This document shows, piece by piece, positions 1-8,296 of a DNA stretch of 43,090 bases. The position numbers were made by a program, and so were the translations under genes. The stretch is from CAZDHT01 sp964505325 (lineage in GTDB: Bacteria; Planctomycetota; PUPC01): assembly GCA_964505325.1 (NCBI GenBank), contig CAZDHT010000011.1, forward strand, positions 1 through 43,090, in the 5' to 3' direction. Each line of letters opens with the position of its first letter. Positions within the stretch are counted from its first letter, which is position 1. Under the pieces are notes generated by a model that saw only the letters and a list, made by a program, of their open reading frames with translations, was not told the origin of the DNA and did not search any database.

Positions 1-27
1 GTAAGTCGGTCTGTATTAGCCGCTTAC
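1..27 (-). terminator. Possible hairpin downstream of tRNA-Ser
   Basis: Read on the minus strand, positions 27 to 1 can fold as GTAAGCGG, a loop, CCG, a one-base bulge and CTTAC, 18 to 45 bases past the end of the tRNA. Any T-tract would lie outside the window, so this is only a candidate transcription terminator. Confidence 0.25.
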
Positions 28-44
28 CGAGGGCGATGCTTCAC

Positions 45-134
45 TGGCGGAGAGGCAGGGATTCGAACCCTGGGAGGACAAAAGCCCTCACTGGTTTTCG
101 AGACCAGCCCTTTCGACCACTCAGGCACCTCTCC
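45..134 (-). tRNA. tRNA-Ser (anticodon CGA), CCA encoded
   Basis: This is a 90-nt class II tRNA on the minus strand. The acceptor stem GGAGAGG (134-128) pairs with CCTCTCC (55-49), followed by discriminator G and a genome-encoded CCA (47-45). The anticodon stem CTGGT/ACCAG encloses the loop CTCGAAA, giving anticodon CGA (100-98), which reads UCG serine codons. A long variable arm and a normal T-arm (CAGGG, TTCGAAT, CCCTG) fit tRNA-Ser. It has its own promoter just upstream and is the last gene before the window edge on this strand. Confidence 0.96.
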
Positions 135-163
135 TGACAAAGCCGCTGTGCCTTGGCCTGAAT

Positions 164-192
164 AATATATTCGGGCGCGCGCCGGTCGTCAA
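164..192 (-). promoter_or_regulatory. Sigma-70-type promoter for tRNA-Ser
   Basis: On the minus strand a -35 box TTGACG (192-187) is followed by a 17-bp GC-rich spacer and a -10 box TATATT (169-164). The expected start near position 157 gives a leader of about 23 nt before the mature tRNA 5' end at 134. The AT-rich -10 box stands out from its GC-rich surroundings. Confidence 0.7.
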
Positions 193-235
193 GCAGCACG
201 CCCTGATGAGTCGAGGATTCGCGGCGGAAGCGCGG

Positions 236-1645
236 CTATCGCTCGCCCATGCTCAGCAGGAATTCGGCGTTGTTCTTGGTGCGGCGGAGGCGCTCGCGCA
301 GCAGTTCGATAGCCTCGAACGCGTTCATCTCGGCGATCACCTTGCGAAGGATCCAGATGCGCTGAAGCTCGTCCGGATGGAGCAGAAGCTCCTCTTTGCG
401 GGTGCCCGACCGGTTGACGTCGATTGCCGGATAGATGCGCCGGTCCGCGAGCCTCCGGTCGAGCACCAGTTCCATGTTGCCGGTGCCCTTGAATTCTTCG
501 AAGATAACCTCGTCCATGCGCGAGCCGGTCTCGATCAGCGCGGTCGCGAGGATGGTGAGGCTGCCGCCCTCTTCGATGTTGCGCGCGGCGCCGAAGAACC
601 GCTTGGGCTTCTGGAGCGCGGTGGCGTCGACTCCGCCCGACAGGATCTTGCCGGAGTGGGGGACCTCGGTGTTGTAGGCGCGGCCGAGCCGCGTGATGCT
701 GTCCAGGAGAATGACCACGTCCTTCTTGAACTCGACCAAGCGGCGGGCCTTGTCGATGACCATTTCGGCGACTTGGCAGTGCCGGCTGGCGGGCTCGTCG
801 AACGTGGAGCTGATCACCTCGGCGTCGACTCCACGGGCCATCTCGGTGACCTCCTCCGGCCGCTCGTCGATGAGGAGGACTATCGCTTCCACCTCGGGGT
901 TGTTAGCGGTGATGCTGTTGGCCATCATCTTGAGGAGGACGGTTTTGCCGGCCTTCGGCGGCGAAACGATCAGGCCGCGCTGGCCCTTGCCGATGGGCGC
1001 GACGAGGTCGATGATTCGCATCTCGATGCCTTCCGGCTCGCGCTCGAGCAGGAACCGGGCCTCGGGGTGCAGCGGGGTGAGGTCGTCGAAGACGATCATG
1101 TCGGTCAGGATGTTCGGGTCCTCGAAGTTGACGGCTTCGACGCGCAGAAGTGCGAAGTATCGTTCGCTGTCCTTCGGGGGCCGGATCTGGCCGGAGACAA
1201 TCTGGCCGGTGCGGAGGCCGAACCGGCGGATCTGCGACGGCGACACGTAGATGTCGTCCGGGCACGGCAGGTAGTTGTAGTCGGGCGAGCGCAGGAACCC
1301 GAAGCCTTCGGGCAGGACTTCGAGCACGCCTTCGCCAAACATCAGTCCGCTCTTCTGGGCGCGGTGCTCCAGGATCCGGAAGATGAGCTCCGTTTTCTTC
1401 AGGCCGGTGTAGCCATCGACGTCCTCCTTCTTGGCGAAGTCGTGCAGCTCTGCGATGGTCATCTTCTTGAGCTGGCCGATGTGGGTACTGCCCTTCTTCA
1501 CCTGTTCGTAAGTGTGGGCCGAGCCTTTCCGAGGCTTGGCGTTCTGGGCGTTGTTCCCGTTCTGCCTGTTCGCCCTCTCACCCTTGCCGGCGTTCTTGCC
1601 GTTGGCGTGGGGCTTGGACAGCTTCCTGGATTTCTTCTCAGCCAT
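236..1645 (-). CDS. rho: Transcription termination factor Rho
   Basis: Rho is the hexameric RNA-dependent ATPase that ends transcription. The 469-aa product starts MAEKKSRK at the ATG 1645-1643, two bases after the coaE stop. Residues 1-55 form a basic, Asn-rich extension of the kind found on several non-proteobacterial Rho proteins. The Rho N-terminal helical domain (about 55-100) is followed by the cold-shock-like RNA-binding domain (EGFGFLRSPDYNYL, about 113-126). The ATPase core shows the Walker A SPPKAGKTVL (228-237), Walker B ILLDSITRLGRAYN (312-325) and the arginine-rich LDRRLADRRIYPAID (396-410). The frame stays open upstream to 1951, but that part lies antisense-free inside coaE and lacks Rho homology, so the ATG at 1645 is preferred. 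It is the last gene of polA-coaE-rho. Confidence 0.97.
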   Translation of the reverse strand: MAEKKSRKLSKPHANGKNAGKGERANRQNGNNAQNAKPRKGSAHTYEQVKKGSTHIGQLKKMTIAELHDFAKKEDVDGYTGLKKTELIFRILEHRAQKSGLMFGEGVLEVLPEGFGFLRSPDYNYLPCPDDIYVSPSQIRRFGLRTGQIVSGQIRPPKDSERYFALLRVEAVNFEDPNILTDMIVFDDLTPLHPEARFLLEREPEGIEMRIIDLVAPIGKGQRGLIVSPPKAGKTVLLKMMANSITANNPEVEAIVLLIDERPEEVTEMARGVDAEVISSTFDEPASRHCQVAEMVIDKARRLVEFKKDVVILLDSITRLGRAYNTEVPHSGKILSGGVDATALQKPKRFFGAARNIEEGGSLTILATALIETGSRMDEVIFEEFKGTGNMELVLDRRLADRRIYPAIDVNRSGTRKEELLLHPDELQRIWILRKVIAEMNAFEAIELLRERLRRTKNNAEFLLSMGER

Positions 1646-1647
1646 TT

Positions 1648-2301
1648 CTAAACTCCACTGTGCTCGATTTGTGCAATGATCCGTTCGATCTGTTTCCTGC
1701 TCGCGGCGAGATCGCCGTCGTTGACAACGACAAAATCCGCCATTTCGCGCTTGCGGGTGAGCGGCTGCTGGTGAGCCTCCCGCCGCTCGATTTCGGCCGG
1801 CGCCCAACCCCGGCTGTCGATGAGGCGTCGGGCGCGCGTGCCCCGATCGCACTCGACGAACATGGTGGCGTCGCACAGCCGGGCGAGGCCGCTCTCCAGC
1901 AGCAGCGGTGCGTCGATCACGCAGGTCGCCGGGCCGTCGCCCGCGCGGCACGCTGCGACCTCCCTCTCTATCCGTTCGACCACCCTTGGGTGCATGATTT
2001 CCTCCAGCGCCGCAAGCTCCTGGGGGTCGTTGAAGACGATGGCAGCCAGTTTCGATCGGTCGAGTTCGCGGTTCGCGTCAAAGACCGCGTCGCCCCATCT
2101 ATCCCGGATGGCTTGTCTGATCTCTGGGGTCTTGCGGAGCTCGGCGGAGATCGCGTCCGCGTCGACCAGTCTCGCCCCGCTCTCGCTGAGCATTCGGGCT
2201 ACGGTGGTCTTTCCGCTTCCAATTCCGCCCATGATCCCGATTACAGCGCACCGGCGTCCGGCCGTCGCCGCCGCCAGGTTTTCCTTCTTTTGTGCGCCCA
2301 T
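1648..2301 (-). CDS. coaE: Dephospho-CoA kinase
   Basis: CoaE phosphorylates the 3'-hydroxyl of dephospho-CoA, the last step of coenzyme A synthesis. The 217-aa product has the P-loop GGIGSGKTT at residues 25-33, followed by LVDADAIS (the conserved D-D motif of CoaE). Further conserved stretches are IVFNDPQELAALEEIMHP, VIDAPLLLESGL and the C-terminal R-x8-Q region. The length is normal for the family. It starts two bases after the polA stop and ends two bases before the rho start, so translation of the three genes is probably coupled. Confidence 0.95.
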   Translation of the reverse strand: MGAQKKENLAAATAGRRCAVIGIMGGIGSGKTTVARMLSESGARLVDADAISAELRKTPEIRQAIRDRWGDAVFDANRELDRSKLAAIVFNDPQELAALEEIMHPRVVERIEREVAACRAGDGPATCVIDAPLLLESGLARLCDATMFVECDRGTRARRLIDSRGWAPAEIERREAHQQPLTRKREMADFVVVNDGDLAASRKQIERIIAQIEHSGV

Positions 2302-2303
2302 GC

Positions 2304-5003
2304 TTATTTCAGTTCCAGCCAGTTGCGCCCGACGCCGACGTTGACCTTGATCGGCACATCCAGTTCGACCGCCCCGGCCATCTCGGCCTCAATCATCTCG
2401 CGTTCCGCGTCGACGGCGCTGCTCGGAATCTCGAACAGCAGTTCGTCATGAATTTGAAGCAACATCGCGGACGGCCGGTCTTCCGTTTGGATGCGCGAAT
2501 GAATGCGGCTCATCGCGATCTTGGCCATGTCGGCGGCCGTGCCCTGGATGACCGCGTTCACGGCCATGCGCTCGGCGTATTTGCGTTCGACGTCGTTCTT
2601 CGAATCGATCGTGGGCAGATAGCGGCGCCGATCGAACATGGTTGTGACGTACCCCCGGGCCCGCGCGAGCTCCAATGTCTCATCGATGAAACGCCGCACC
2701 TGACCGTACCGCCGGAAGTACGAGTCGATGAATTCCTTTGCCCCGGCAACCGAGACACCGATGGCCTTCGAGAGGCCGAACGGGGTCAGGCCGTAGATGA
2801 TGCCGAAGTTGACCGCCTTGGCCTGGCGCCGCATGTCCCGGTCGACGTCGTCGATGCCCACGCCGTGGACTTCGGCCGCGACGAAGGCGTGAATGTCGAG
2901 GTCTGAATGGAACGCCTCGCGCAGGGCCTTGTCGCCTGAGAGATGCGCCAGAATCCGGAGCTCGATTTGCGAGTAATCGGCGGAGAGCAGCAGCCTGTCG
3001 GGACTGGAGGGAACGAACGCCCTTCGGATCTCGCGTCCTTCCTCTGTTCGCACCGGGATGTTCTGCAGGTTTGGATCACTGCTCGAGAGGCGTCCGGTGG
3101 CCGTCATGGTCTGGTTGAACGATGTGTGGAGGCGCCCGGTCGCCGGGTTGATCAATTTGGGAAGCGCGTCGGCGTACGTGCCCTTCAGCTTCTTCAAGGC
3201 GCGGTACCGGGCGATCCTGGCGGCGATGGGGTACCGGTACGCAAGTTCGTCCAGGACGCCCGCGTCCGTTGAGAAGCCTGTCTTCGTCTTCTTCGTGGCC
3301 GGCATATTGAGCTTGCCGAAAAGAACGCCCGACAACTGTTTGGGCGAGTCGATGTTGAATTCCTCTCCCGACTCCTCATAGATTTGTGCGGCGATCTCTT
3401 CGAGCGACCTGGAAAGCTGTTGAGAGATCTCCGCCAAGGCCCCGGCGTCGACCTTAATCCCCGTATGCTCCATCTCGGCCAGCACTTCGATCAGAGGAAA
3501 CTCGAGGTCCCGGGCCAGGTCGACCAGACCGTACTTCTCAAGCTCGGGGGATAATACTCCGAAAAGCCTGAAGACAGTGTCGGCATCTTCGCAGGCGTAT
3601 TCAGCAACTTTTTCGATCGGGACTTTGTCCATGGTCAGCCGTGGGCGCCTCTCTCCGATCAGCTCGGAGAGCGGGATCTTCCTGAAGCCGAGATAACCAA
3701 TGGCCAGGTCGTCGAGGTTGTAGCGTCTTCGGTCCGGGTTCAGGAGATACGCGGCGACCATGGAGTCGAAGACGATGCCCCGCAGTCGGACGCCTGCGTT
3801 TCGAAGAACCACGTAGTCGTACTTGATGTTCTGACCCATCTTTGCCGGCCGGTCAGACTCAAGGACGGGCCCGAGATGTTGCATGGCCTGCTTCGGGGGG
3901 ATGATCCTGCTTCCCAGCGGACCGGCCACCGGGACGTAGTACGCCTCGCACTCTTTCCACGCGAAGGAAAATCCGACGATGTCGGCCTTCATCGAATGCT
4001 GGCTGGTGGTCTCGAGGTCGACGGATATGCGCTCCTGTTTCGCGAGCTGAGCGGCGAGCGTCTTCAGCGCCTCCGGGGTATCCACAGTGTGGTATTGAAC
4101 CGTGCCGCGCCCCGCCAGCTTCGGCTCCGCTTCGGCCGCCGCTTCCGCCACCTCGCCGCCCAGGTCGCGAAGTAATCCCTTGAAACCGAGCTCGGCGAAC
4201 AGCTTCCCGAGGCGCTCTCCGTCGGGCTCGCGCACCTTGCAGTTGTCAAGCTCGATGTCGACGGGAACGTCGGCGTCGATGGTGACGAGAGAGCGGCTCA
4301 TCCGCGCGCTCGCCTCGCCCTCGACGAGGCGCTTCTTCAACGCCTTTCCGCTCACCTCGTCTGCCTGCTCGAGCACGTTGTCCAGCGTCCCGTATTCCTG
4401 AATCAACTTGAGCGCGGTCTTGGGGCCGACGCCCCGGATGCCCGGTACGTTGTCAGACGTGTCGCCCGAGAGCGCCATCATCTCGATGACCTGGTCGGGG
4501 CGAATGCCCTTCTCTGCCTCCAGGTCGCGCGCGGTGTACTCTTTCCCGAGCTTGGTATCGTAGGTCCGAACATGTTCGTCAAGCAGTTGAAGCGCGTCCT
4601 TGTCTCCGGTGGCGATGTAGACATCGATACCTTCGGCGGACGCGCGCCTGGCGAGGGTGCCGATGATGTCGTCGGCCTCGTAACCAGACATCGAGAGCAG
4701 CGCCACGTTCGCTGCTTCGATGATCTCTTTGATGAGGGGAATCTGCGGCTGGAGTTCGTCGGGCATGGGCTTCCGCTGGGCTTTGTAGTCCGCGAACTCC
4801 TGGTGCCGAAAGGTAGGCCCGGGCTCGTCAAAAACCACGGCGAGATAGTCCGGCTTCTGCTGCCTGAGCACCTTGAGCAGCATGCGGGTGAAGCCATAGA
4901 CGGCATTGGTCGGCCTGCCGTCGGGGCTCGACAGATGTGGTATGGCATAGAATGCCTTATAGCAGTGGGAGTGGGCGTCAATCAGGAACAGTTTCCGGGT
5001 CAT
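2304..5003 (-). CDS. polA: DNA polymerase I
   Basis: This is an 899-aa family A polymerase for Okazaki-fragment maturation and repair. Residues 1 to about 290 are the 5' nuclease, with the metal-binding GYEADDIIG, ATGDKDALQL and SGDTSDNVPG motifs. Residues of about 300-490 are the 3'-5' exonuclease with all three motifs intact: VDLETTS (D and E), GQNIKYDY and YACEDAD, so proofreading should be active. The polymerase domain carries motif A LSADYSQIELRIL, motif B RRQAKAVNFGIIYG and motif C QIHDELLFE. Start MTRKLFLIDAH at 5003 fits the family N-terminus. It is the first gene of the polA-coaE-rho operon. Confidence 0.97.
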   Translation of the reverse strand: MTRKLFLIDAHSHCYKAFYAIPHLSSPDGRPTNAVYGFTRMLLKVLRQQKPDYLAVVFDEPGPTFRHQEFADYKAQRKPMPDELQPQIPLIKEIIEAANVALLSMSGYEADDIIGTLARRASAEGIDVYIATGDKDALQLLDEHVRTYDTKLGKEYTARDLEAEKGIRPDQVIEMMALSGDTSDNVPGIRGVGPKTALKLIQEYGTLDNVLEQADEVSGKALKKRLVEGEASARMSRSLVTIDADVPVDIELDNCKVREPDGERLGKLFAELGFKGLLRDLGGEVAEAAAEAEPKLAGRGTVQYHTVDTPEALKTLAAQLAKQERISVDLETTSQHSMKADIVGFSFAWKECEAYYVPVAGPLGSRIIPPKQAMQHLGPVLESDRPAKMGQNIKYDYVVLRNAGVRLRGIVFDSMVAAYLLNPDRRRYNLDDLAIGYLGFRKIPLSELIGERRPRLTMDKVPIEKVAEYACEDADTVFRLFGVLSPELEKYGLVDLARDLEFPLIEVLAEMEHTGIKVDAGALAEISQQLSRSLEEIAAQIYEESGEEFNIDSPKQLSGVLFGKLNMPATKKTKTGFSTDAGVLDELAYRYPIAARIARYRALKKLKGTYADALPKLINPATGRLHTSFNQTMTATGRLSSSDPNLQNIPVRTEEGREIRRAFVPSSPDRLLLSADYSQIELRILAHLSGDKALREAFHSDLDIHAFVAAEVHGVGIDDVDRDMRRQAKAVNFGIIYGLTPFGLSKAIGVSVAGAKEFIDSYFRRYGQVRRFIDETLELARARGYVTTMFDRRRYLPTIDSKNDVERKYAERMAVNAVIQGTAADMAKIAMSRIHSRIQTEDRPSAMLLQIHDELLFEIPSSAVDAEREMIEAEMAGAVELDVPIKVNVGVGRNWLELK

Positions 5004-5320
5004 TGAGGGGCCAACACATTGAGTGGGCCGAGCCGCGCCGGGCGTTTATCGGACCGATCAGTTGCGGTCTGTCACGGCTTTACTGGGAAACCTGCCGCAG
5101 CAGACGACCTCCCGCCGGTCCCCGGGAGGCGCCCGGGCGAGGGCTCATATCATTTCATGGCGACCTGTGGGGCTTCAGGGGGTCCCCGTCCTATTGGCGT
5201 TACTCGAGGCTAGTCCATGCAACTTGCGAGTCCGTCACGAAGCCAACTGGGGACATGCAAACAAGGGATCACCCAGACGGAGTTACACGGAAATGGCGGC
5301 GGCTTGGAAGTGGCTCCCGC
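5004..5320. other. 317-bp intergenic region, possible RNA structure
   Basis: No convincing coding frame lies between the kinase stop and the polA start. It should contain the polA operon leader, but I see no clear -35/-10 pair. Nested complementary segments are visible: 5182-5187 with 5249-5254 (GTCCCC/GGGGAC), 5194-5198 with 5242-5246 (TTGGC/GCCAA) and 5202-5206 with 5227-5231 (ACTCG/CGAGT). These could form one long interrupted hairpin on either strand. I do not recognise a known RNA family (6S, SRP, tmRNA and RNase P signature sequences were not found). Confidence 0.35.
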
Positions 5321-6751
5321 CTACCGTGAACGCAATATAGCCGGTACTATGCGCCGTGTCAAGCAAAATTGTCGGATTTTTTCGTCGCCCTGGCGCGCTC
5401 TTCCTGCTCCCGGGCTCTCGACCGTCGGCCGCTCGCTTCGGGTGGCGTTCCTGCTGGCGACGATCAGCCCTGCGGCCGCTCCCGCTGCCGCCAAGACGAT
5501 GATCACGGCGAGCGCCCACCACAGAACCTTTCTGCCGCGCCGGGTCGTGCGCAGGTTGACCCACACGAAGGCCGTCAGGGCGCTGGCAAGGATGCCCGCC
5601 ACGGCGCCGAAGAACGCGGCCATCGACACTTCGTTCACGAAGTGCTTCGCTGCCGGAAAAATGCCGGCGGCGAAGCTGCGGAGCCCGGCCACCGCCGGCG
5701 CCAGGTCCAGCACAACACTGAAGAACCACGCACACAAGGGAACGAAACCCACCACACCAAGCCAGATCAGAAGCTGCACCGGCCACGGGACTCTCGGCTT
5801 GCGCTTCGCACGGGCAGAGAGCAGCTTCGACTCTTCGATGGCAGGCCTGCGCGCCACCGGGGCGACGGGCTTCGCTGCCGCGGCGGCGCCACCCGCGAGC
5901 AGCCTCTCCACGGCGCGCAGGAACCGCTTCGCGTCCGGATACCGCCGGTCGCGATCCTTCGCCATGGCCGTGCGGATGATCCCGGCGGCCGCCACAGAGA
6001 CCTGCGGGTTTGCCCGCCGGGCGTCGGGCACGGGCTTCGTCAGATGCTTCGACATCGTCTCGGTAACGGTCGAGCCTGTGTAAGGCGGGGATCCAACCAG
6101 CAGGTGGTAGAGCGTAGCGCCGAGCGAGTAAATGTCGGTGCGGCCGTCGATGTCGGCGTCGCCGCGGACCTGCTCCGGCGAGATGAAGTCAGGCGTGCCC
6201 AGCGCCGTCCCCACCTTGGTCAACGTGCTGTTGCCACGTTCTACCTCGCGCGCCAGGCCCAGGTCCGCCAGCTTCGCTACGCCGCCGGCGGTGACAAGCA
6301 CGTTGTCGGGCTTGACGTCGCGATGGATCAGCCCCGCCTCGTGCGCGCAGTCGAGCGCGCGGGCGACATCGCGCACGATCTCCAGGGCGCGGCGTTCGGG
6401 CAGCGTCCCCTCAGCCTTGACGATGTCGCTCAGAGTGCGGCCGTCGACGAATTCCATCGCGAAGTAGTAGTAGCCGGCCGCCTGACCAGCGTCGATGGCT
6501 TCGACGATATTCGGGTGGCTGAGCTTCGCGGCGGACCGCGCCTCTCGGAGGAACCGCGTCACGAACGCCTCGTCCTTGGCGAACTTCGGCGGCAGGACCT
6601 TGAGGGCGACGATGCGGTCCACGGAGACTTGCCGGGCCTTGAACACGGCCCCCATGGCGCCCTGCCCGATCTTCTCGAGGATCTCGAACCCGCCGACCAT
6701 TTTCTTGCCGGCATTCGAGCCCGAGTTGCCGGCGGAGGAGTCATTCGACAT
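5321..6751 (-). CDS. Membrane-anchored Ser/Thr protein kinase
   Basis: This is a 476-aa eukaryotic-type (Hanks) kinase, start MSNDSSAG at 6751. The kinase domain spans residues of about 20-290: glycine loop GQGAMG (29-34), ATP-anchoring Lys51 (ALKVL), catalytic HRDVKPDN (143-150), metal-binding DLG (163-165, a common DFG variant in planctomycete kinases) and SPE (191-193, in place of APE). An Ala/Pro-rich linker follows, then three predicted membrane helices at about 322-347, 377-398 and 409-433. The C-terminal tail of 40 residues is unremarkable. No sensor domain such as PASTA or WD repeats is present, so the signal is unknown. A promoter at 6818-6846 matches the start at 6751; an upstream in-frame extension to 6910 runs through that promoter and is rejected. 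Confidence 0.93.
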   Translation of the reverse strand: MSNDSSAGNSGSNAGKKMVGGFEILEKIGQGAMGAVFKARQVSVDRIVALKVLPPKFAKDEAFVTRFLREARSAAKLSHPNIVEAIDAGQAAGYYYFAMEFVDGRTLSDIVKAEGTLPERRALEIVRDVARALDCAHEAGLIHRDVKPDNVLVTAGGVAKLADLGLAREVERGNSTLTKVGTALGTPDFISPEQVRGDADIDGRTDIYSLGATLYHLLVGSPPYTGSTVTETMSKHLTKPVPDARRANPQVSVAAAGIIRTAMAKDRDRRYPDAKRFLRAVERLLAGGAAAAAKPVAPVARRPAIEESKLLSARAKRKPRVPWPVQLLIWLGVVGFVPLCAWFFSVVLDLAPAVAGLRSFAAGIFPAAKHFVNEVSMAAFFGAVAGILASALTAFVWVNLRTTRRGRKVLWWALAVIIVLAAAGAAAGLIVASRNATRSERPTVESPGAGRARQGDEKIRQFCLTRRIVPAILRSR

Positions 6752-6817
6752 CGCTACAGCCCCGAACGGGATCAGCCGGATCGCACCGCACGTGATCTCC
6801 CACCCTCGCGACCGTGG

Positions 6818-6846
6818 ATTATATGCCCCGTCGCCCCATACCGCAA
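6818..6846 (-). promoter_or_regulatory. Promoter for the kinase gene
   Basis: On the minus strand TTGCGG (6846-6841) is followed by exactly 17 bp and a consensus TATAAT (6823-6818). The expected transcript starts near 6811, leaving a leader of about 60 nt before the kinase ATG at 6751. It lies back to back with the plus-strand promoter at 6891-6920. Confidence 0.68.
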
Positions 6847-6890
6847 AGCTTTTGTGAGACGCCAAGCGACGGTCGGCGCGCCGCTGAACA

Positions 6891-6920
6891 TTGACACCAC
6901 CGCGCGCCATCCGGTAACAT
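6891..6920 (+). promoter_or_regulatory. Promoter for the ion transporter operon
   Basis: A consensus -35 TTGACA (6891-6896) is followed by 18 bp and TAACAT (6915-6920), a 4/6 match to TATAAT. The transcript would start near 6927, about 22 nt before the ATG at 6949. GGAG about 6 bases before the ATG could serve as the ribosome binding site. Confidence 0.55.
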
Positions 6921-6948
6921 TGGTCGCCAACTATAGAGCGGAGACGGC

Positions 6949-8292
6949 ATGCAGTTCGTCAACGACTTCCTGGACAAGACCTACGCCCCGGCGGTGCTCG
7001 TCTTTCTCGTCGGTTACATCTATATCTGCGCGTCGAAGAAGTTCCGGGCGACCGTGCTGTGGATCGGCGTCGTCATCCTGCTGGTGCTGGGCGTCTATCG
7101 GCCCGACGGCGGCGGGATGCCGGCCGGCGCGTGGAACCTGCTCCGCCACATCAACTGGAACGTGCTGATGATCCTGGCGGGCGCAATGACCGTCGCGGAG
7201 CTGTTCATCGAGTCCAAGGTGCCCGTGCTGCTCGCAGACGTCATCGTCCGGCACATGAAGACGGTCGGCGGCGCCGCGCTGGGCGTGTGCGCGATGTCCA
7301 GCTTCCTGTCGGCCTTTATCGACAACGTGACCACGGTGCTCATTGTCGCGCCGGTCGCGCTCGTGCTCGCCAAGCGGATGAAAGCGTCGCCCGTGCCGCT
7401 CATCATCGGCCTTGCCGTATCGTCGAACCTGCAGGGCACGGCGACGCTGATCGGGGATCCGCCCAGCCTGATTCTCGCCAATGGGCTCGGGCTGGATTTT
7501 CTCGACTTCTTCTTCTACCAGGGCAAGCCGAGCATCTTCTGGGCCGTGCAATTGGGGGCGGTCGGCTCGATGCTGGCGCTGTGGATGCTCTTCTTCCGCA
7601 AGTACAGACAGCCGGCGGCCGCGCCCGAGGAGGTCAAGGTCACCAGTTGGTTTCCCACCTTGCTTCTGGTCGCGATGGTCGTTGCGCTGAGCGCGATGTC
7701 GACGGTCAAGGTCCCGCACGGCGAGAAGTTCGTCAACGGCGCCGTGTGCGTGATCGCGGCGATCATCGGCCTGCTCTGGCACCGGGGGCGCGGCGGCAGC
7801 ACGAGGAAGCTCTTCTTCGGTCTTGACCTCTCGACCGTGGCGCTGCTGGCCGCCATTTTCGCGTTGGCGTTCGCACTCCAAGAGACCGGCTTCATCAACG
7901 AGATTGCGAAGTGGATCGGCGGCATTGTCGGCGGCAGCAAGTTCCTGACCTTCACGGTCATCGTGTGGATGTCTGTCGTGTTCTCGGCAGTGATTGACAA
8001 CATCCCGTACACGGCCGTGATGCTGCCGACCGTGCTTCAGATCGCCACCAAGATGACCGGTTCAGAGACGTTCACGGGCACGCACATCCTCTTTGCGTTC
8101 GGACTGCTGGTGGGGGCGTGTCTGGGCGGCAACATCTCGCCGGTGGGCGCGTCGGCGAACATCGTGGGCGTGGGCCTGCTGCGGCGAAACGGCCACGACG
8201 TCGGGTTCTGGAAGTTCGTCAGCATGGGCCTGCCGTTTACCATCACCGCGACGGTGCCGGCGTATCTGTTTATCTGGTGGTTGTGGGGCTGA
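6949..8292 (+). CDS. ArsB/NhaD-superfamily ion transporter
   Basis: This is a 447-aa inner-membrane protein with about 11-12 hydrophobic segments. The two inverted halves each carry the diagnostic loop of the ion transporter superfamily (SLC13/CitT, ArsB, NhaD, P-protein): FLSAFIDNVTTVLIVAPV in the first half and FSAVIDNIPYTAVMLP in the second. NLQGTATLIGDPPSLILA and GGNISPVGASANIVGVG are the paired substrate-region motifs. The family moves sodium, arsenite, citrate or other anions, and the sequence alone does not say which. No ars genes or dicarboxylate enzymes are adjacent, so a Na+/H+ antiporter-like or anion role is only possible. nadE follows after four bases, so the genes are probably co-transcribed from the promoter at 6891. 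Confidence 0.88.
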   Translation: MQFVNDFLDKTYAPAVLVFLVGYIYICASKKFRATVLWIGVVILLVLGVYRPDGGGMPAGAWNLLRHINWNVLMILAGAMTVAELFIESKVPVLLADVIVRHMKTVGGAALGVCAMSSFLSAFIDNVTTVLIVAPVALVLAKRMKASPVPLIIGLAVSSNLQGTATLIGDPPSLILANGLGLDFLDFFFYQGKPSIFWAVQLGAVGSMLALWMLFFRKYRQPAAAPEEVKVTSWFPTLLLVAMVVALSAMSTVKVPHGEKFVNGAVCVIAAIIGLLWHRGRGGSTRKLFFGLDLSTVALLAAIFALAFALQETGFINEIAKWIGGIVGGSKFLTFTVIVWMSVVFSAVIDNIPYTAVMLPTVLQIATKMTGSETFTGTHILFAFGLLVGACLGGNISPVGASANIVGVGLLRRNGHDVGFWKFVSMGLPFTITATVPAYLFIWWLWG

Positions 8293-8296
8293 GACC

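Noticed and set aside
206..1651. A 481-codon open frame on the plus strand opposite rho
   Set aside because: It is a GC-rich shadow of rho: no homology, no ribosome binding site, and rho on the other strand is certain.
5369..7168. A 599-codon plus-strand frame across the kinase gene and its promoters
   Set aside because: It is low-complexity, Arg- and Gly-rich translation antisense to the kinase, and it crosses two back-to-back promoters and the start of the ion transporter.
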